Below the pieces are notes generated by a model. The model was not told the DNA's origin. It was given only the letters and a program-made list of their open reading frames with translations, and made no database searches. A stretch of DNA of 5,810 bases, from NCBI GenBank assembly GCA_003552765.1, contig PUOI01000158.1, positions 1 through 5,810 of the forward strand. Reading direction: 5' to 3'. Positions 3,467 to 5,810 of the stretch are shown here, in pieces (position 1 is the stretch's first letter; every line of letters starts with the position of its first letter). A program made the position numbers and the translations under genes. This DNA comes from Candidatus Hydrogenedentota bacterium. GTDB taxonomy: Bacteria; Hydrogenedentota; Hydrogenedentia; Hydrogenedentales; SLHB01.

Positions 3467-5810
3467 ATGATTGACACAAAATTCGTCGAGCGGGTCGCCC
3501 AAGAGGGCGGCGTAAAATATGAACAGGCCGCCCGGTCGGTTGCCCTCTTTGGTGAAGGCGCCACGATTCCGTTCATCGCCCGCTACCGCAAGGATGTAAC
3601 CGGCAACCTGGACGAGGTGCAGCTCGAACGCATCCTGGAACGGGCCACGTACTACAAGGAACTCGAGGAACGTAAGAAGACGGTCCTGGACGCGATCGCG
3701 AAACAGGATCAGCTTACGGATGAGCGCCGCGAACGCATCGAGGCGTGCGTGGACAAGACCACCCTCGAGGACCTTTACCTGCCCTTCAAGAAGCGGCGCC
3801 GCACGAAGGCGACCACGGCGCGGGAGAAAGGCCTTGAGCCGCTGGCCGACTTCATCTGGGCGCAGGATCCCGAGGGGACTCCGCCGGAGGAGGCGGCGCA
3901 AGCCTACATCGATGCCGAGAAAGGCGTCAACACGGCGGAAGAGGCCCTGGAGGGCGCGCAACACATTCTGGCCGAACGGGTCTCCCTTAACACCGATCTG
4001 CGGGCGCGCTTGCGCGACCAAATGGCCAAGGAAGGGCAAGTCGCGGCCCACGCCACCAAGAACGCGGAAGGCCGCAAGACCAAGTTCGAGACGTATTATG
4101 ACTTCCGCGAGCCCCTGAGCAAGATCCCGTCCCACCGGTTTCTCGCCATTGTGCGGGGTTCCAAGGAAGGGACCCTGCGGATGGAATTGGAGATGGACGA
4201 TGAGCAGGTCATCGAGTCCATCGCGGCGGATCTCATCCAGACGCCCGGCAGCCCCTACGACGCTTTTCTGCGCCAAGTCGCCAGCGATGCCTACCGCCGG
4301 CTGCTGCGGCCTTCGCTCGAGAACGAAGTGCTCAACACAGTCCGCGAGCGGGCGGACGAGGAAGCCATCCGGGTCTTTCGCGAGAACGCGGAAAACTTGC
4401 TTCTGTCTCCCCCCGCGGGTCCCATCAACATCATAGGCGTGGACCCCGGCATTCGCACGGGCTGCAAGCTCGCCGTGGTGGATAGCACGGGGGCGTACCG
4501 CGAGTCTGCCACCATCTATCCGCCCGCGGGCGAGAGCGAGGACACCACCGCGCGGGACACCCTCCTGGGCTTGATCGAGCGGCACGGCGTCCAGGCCATC
4601 GCCATCGGGAACGGCACGGGCGCGCGGGAAGCCAGCGCCTTCATCCGGCCGTTGCTGGCGGAACAGAACCGCGAGGATATCTTCTGCGTGCTGGTGAACG
4701 AGGCAGGCGCCTCCATCTACTCGGCCTCCAAGGTCGCGCGCGAAGAGTTTCCCGATCTCGACCTCACCATACGCGGCGCCATCTCGATAGCCCGGCGGTT
4801 GCAGGATCCCTTGGCGGAACTCGTCAAGATTGATCCCCGGCACATCGGCGTCGGGCAGTATCAGCACGATGTCAACCAGAAGCAGCTCCGGGAAGGGTTG
4901 CACCGCACCGTCGTTTCGTGCGTGAACCGGGTTGGCGTGAATCTGAACACGGCGTCGCCTCATTTGCTGCGCTACGTTAGCGGGATTCAGACGGGCGTTG
5001 CGCGCAGCATCGTGGCCAAACGCGAAGCCATGGGCGGCTTCACATCCAGGCAGCAGTTGCTCGAGGTCGATGGTGTTGGTCCCAAGACGTTCGAGCAGTG
5101 CGCGGGCTTCCTGCGTATTCAGGGCGGCGAGAACCCCCTCGACGCCACGGGCATCCACCCCGAGGCCTATCCCGTGGCGGAGCAAATGGCGCAAGCCTGC
5201 GGCGTGAACGTGGCGGATCTCATCGGCAACAAGGACGTGCTCAAGGAGTTCGATGTCACCCCCTTCCAAACCGAAACCATCGGGCTCTTGACGTTGCGGG
5301 ATATTGTGACGGAGTTTCTCAAACCCGGCCGCGACCCGCGCAAGGAGTTCAAGGCGCCTCAATTCAAGGAAGGCGTCACCTCGGTGGAGCATCTCGAGGA
5401 AGGCATGGATCTCGAAGGCGTGGTCACCAATGTGACCGACTTCGGCGCCTTCATCGACATCGGCGTGCATCAGGACGGGCTCGTCCATCTCTCCCAACTG
5501 GCCAACCATTACGTGCGCGACCCGCATAGCGTAGTGAAAGTGGGCGACATCGTGAAGGTGAAGGTCCTCAAGGTGGACAAGGAGTTGCCGCGCATTTCCT
5601 TGAGCATTAAGGCCTTGCAACCAAAGCCCGAGGCGCGCAAACGAAGCCAGCGCGGCCCGCAGAAACGCGCCGGGGAGCAGCAAACGGCGGCGGCTGGGTC
5701 GGAGAAAGCCGGAGCGGCCAAGGAAGACGGCGCCCCTCAGCGCGCGCGTTACGAACGAAGCAGGCGGGAGGGAGAAAAACGGACGGACGGAGCCAGCAAA
5801 CGCCGGCAAA
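3467..5810 (+). CDS. tex: Tex family S1 RNA-binding transcription accessory protein (3' end cut by window)
   Basis: Tex is a conserved cytoplasmic nucleic-acid-binding protein, related to eukaryotic Spt6, linked to transcription, toxin gene expression and stress tolerance in several bacteria. The frame is open for 781 codons to the window edge, near the full family length, so only the end of the tail should be missing. The N-terminal helical part has GATIPFIARYRKDVTG (31-46) and LEDLYLPFKKRRRTKAT (100-116). The YqgF/RNase H-like domain begins at INIIGVDPGIRTG (320-332), followed by the Tex hallmark ISIARRLQDPLAELVKIDP and VGQYQHDVNQ (462-471). Helix-hairpin-helix motifs cover about 493-551 (VNLNTASPHLL, LLEVDGVGPKTF). 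The S1 domain is about 645-715 (GVVTNVTDFGAFIDIG). After it comes a low-complexity tail with 19 Lys/Arg and 9 Asp/Glu in 66 residues. The start at 3467 has a usable ribosome binding site. Identity is very sure. Its specific role here cannot be inferred from the neighbours. Confidence 0.97.
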   Translation, partial: MIDTKFVERVAQEGGVKYEQAARSVALFGEGATIPFIARYRKDVTGNLDEVQLERILERATYYKELEERKKTVLDAIAKQDQLTDERRERIEACVDKTTLEDLYLPFKKRRRTKATTAREKGLEPLADFIWAQDPEGTPPEEAAQAYIDAEKGVNTAEEALEGAQHILAERVSLNTDLRARLRDQMAKEGQVAAHATKNAEGRKTKFETYYDFREPLSKIPSHRFLAIVRGSKEGTLRMELEMDDEQVIESIAADLIQTPGSPYDAFLRQVASDAYRRLLRPSLENEVLNTVRERADEEAIRVFRENAENLLLSPPAGPINIIGVDPGIRTGCKLAVVDSTGAYRESATIYPPAGESEDTTARDTLLGLIERHGVQAIAIGNGTGAREASAFIRPLLAEQNREDIFCVLVNEAGASIYSASKVAREEFPDLDLTIRGAISIARRLQDPLAELVKIDPRHIGVGQYQHDVNQKQLREGLHRTVVSCVNRVGVNLNTASPHLLRYVSGIQTGVARSIVAKREAMGGFTSRQQLLEVDGVGPKTFEQCAGFLRIQGGENPLDATGIHPEAYPVAEQMAQACGVNVADLIGNKDVLKEFDVTPFQTETIGLLTLRDIVTEFLKPGRDPRKEFKAPQFKEGVTSVEHLEEGMDLEGVVTNVTDFGAFIDIGVHQDGLVHLSQLANHYVRDPHSVVKVGDIVKVKVLKVDKELPRISLSIKALQPKPEARKRSQRGPQKRAGEQQTAAAGSEKAGAAKEDGAPQRARYERSRREGEKRTDGASKRRQ

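Noticed and set aside
5098..5529. A 143-codon + strand frame inside tex
   Set aside because: It is an alternate frame over the helix-hairpin-helix and S1 region of Tex, low-complexity Arg/Gly-rich, with no domain.
3446..5809. A 787-codon open frame on the minus strand covering all of tex
   Set aside because: Its codons are in register with those of tex, a well known effect in GC-rich genes. Its translation shows no known domain, while the + strand frame has every Tex motif.
1..5810. CRISPR array, insertion sequence, toxin-antitoxin or other novel accessory system
   Set aside because: There are no regularly spaced direct repeats, no transposase or terminal inverted repeats, and no small paired genes. 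All sizeable coding capacity is explained by four housekeeping genes.

Overview
The window is about 60% GC by eye. It carries four clearly recognisable housekeeping genes, all on the + strand. In order they are a type Iβ DAHP synthase (aroF-like, 110-1123), the condensin accessory subunit ScpB (1403-2293, possibly starting at 1148), an RsuA/RluB-family rRNA pseudouridine synthase (2302-3021) and the S1-domain RNA-binding protein Tex (3467 to beyond the right edge). The type Iβ DAHP synthase with a fused ferredoxin-like domain, and a ScpB-type rather than MukB-type condensin, argue against an enteric gammaproteobacterium. They fit many other bacterial lineages. I cannot name the phylum from this window.

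Layout. Bases 1-109 hold a plausible promoter and leader for aroF. A 279-base stretch (1124-1402) separates aroF from the start I prefer for scpB. That stretch is open in the scpB frame and has a good ribosome binding site at its left end, but its arginine codon use is unlike the rest of the gene, and it holds a two-copy imperfect repeat and a hairpin. scpB and rluB are only 8 bases apart and are probably co-transcribed. This pairing is common in bacteria, but scpA, the usual neighbour of scpB, is not in view. A 445-base stretch without a convincing gene (3022-3466) separates rluB from tex. It holds short hairpins, a perfect palindrome and one weak promoter-like pair.

How the genes relate. 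aroF feeds the shikimate pathway. scpB acts in chromosome segregation with SMC and ScpA. rluB modifies rRNA, and tex binds nucleic acid and is linked to transcription and translation. They are not one pathway, and the grouping looks like an ordinary housekeeping neighbourhood. I saw no mobile element, CRISPR array, tRNA, rRNA, toxin-antitoxin pair or defence system. The points worth a second look are the start and long acidic N-terminal tail of ScpB, the repeat-like sequence before it, and the structured leader of tex.
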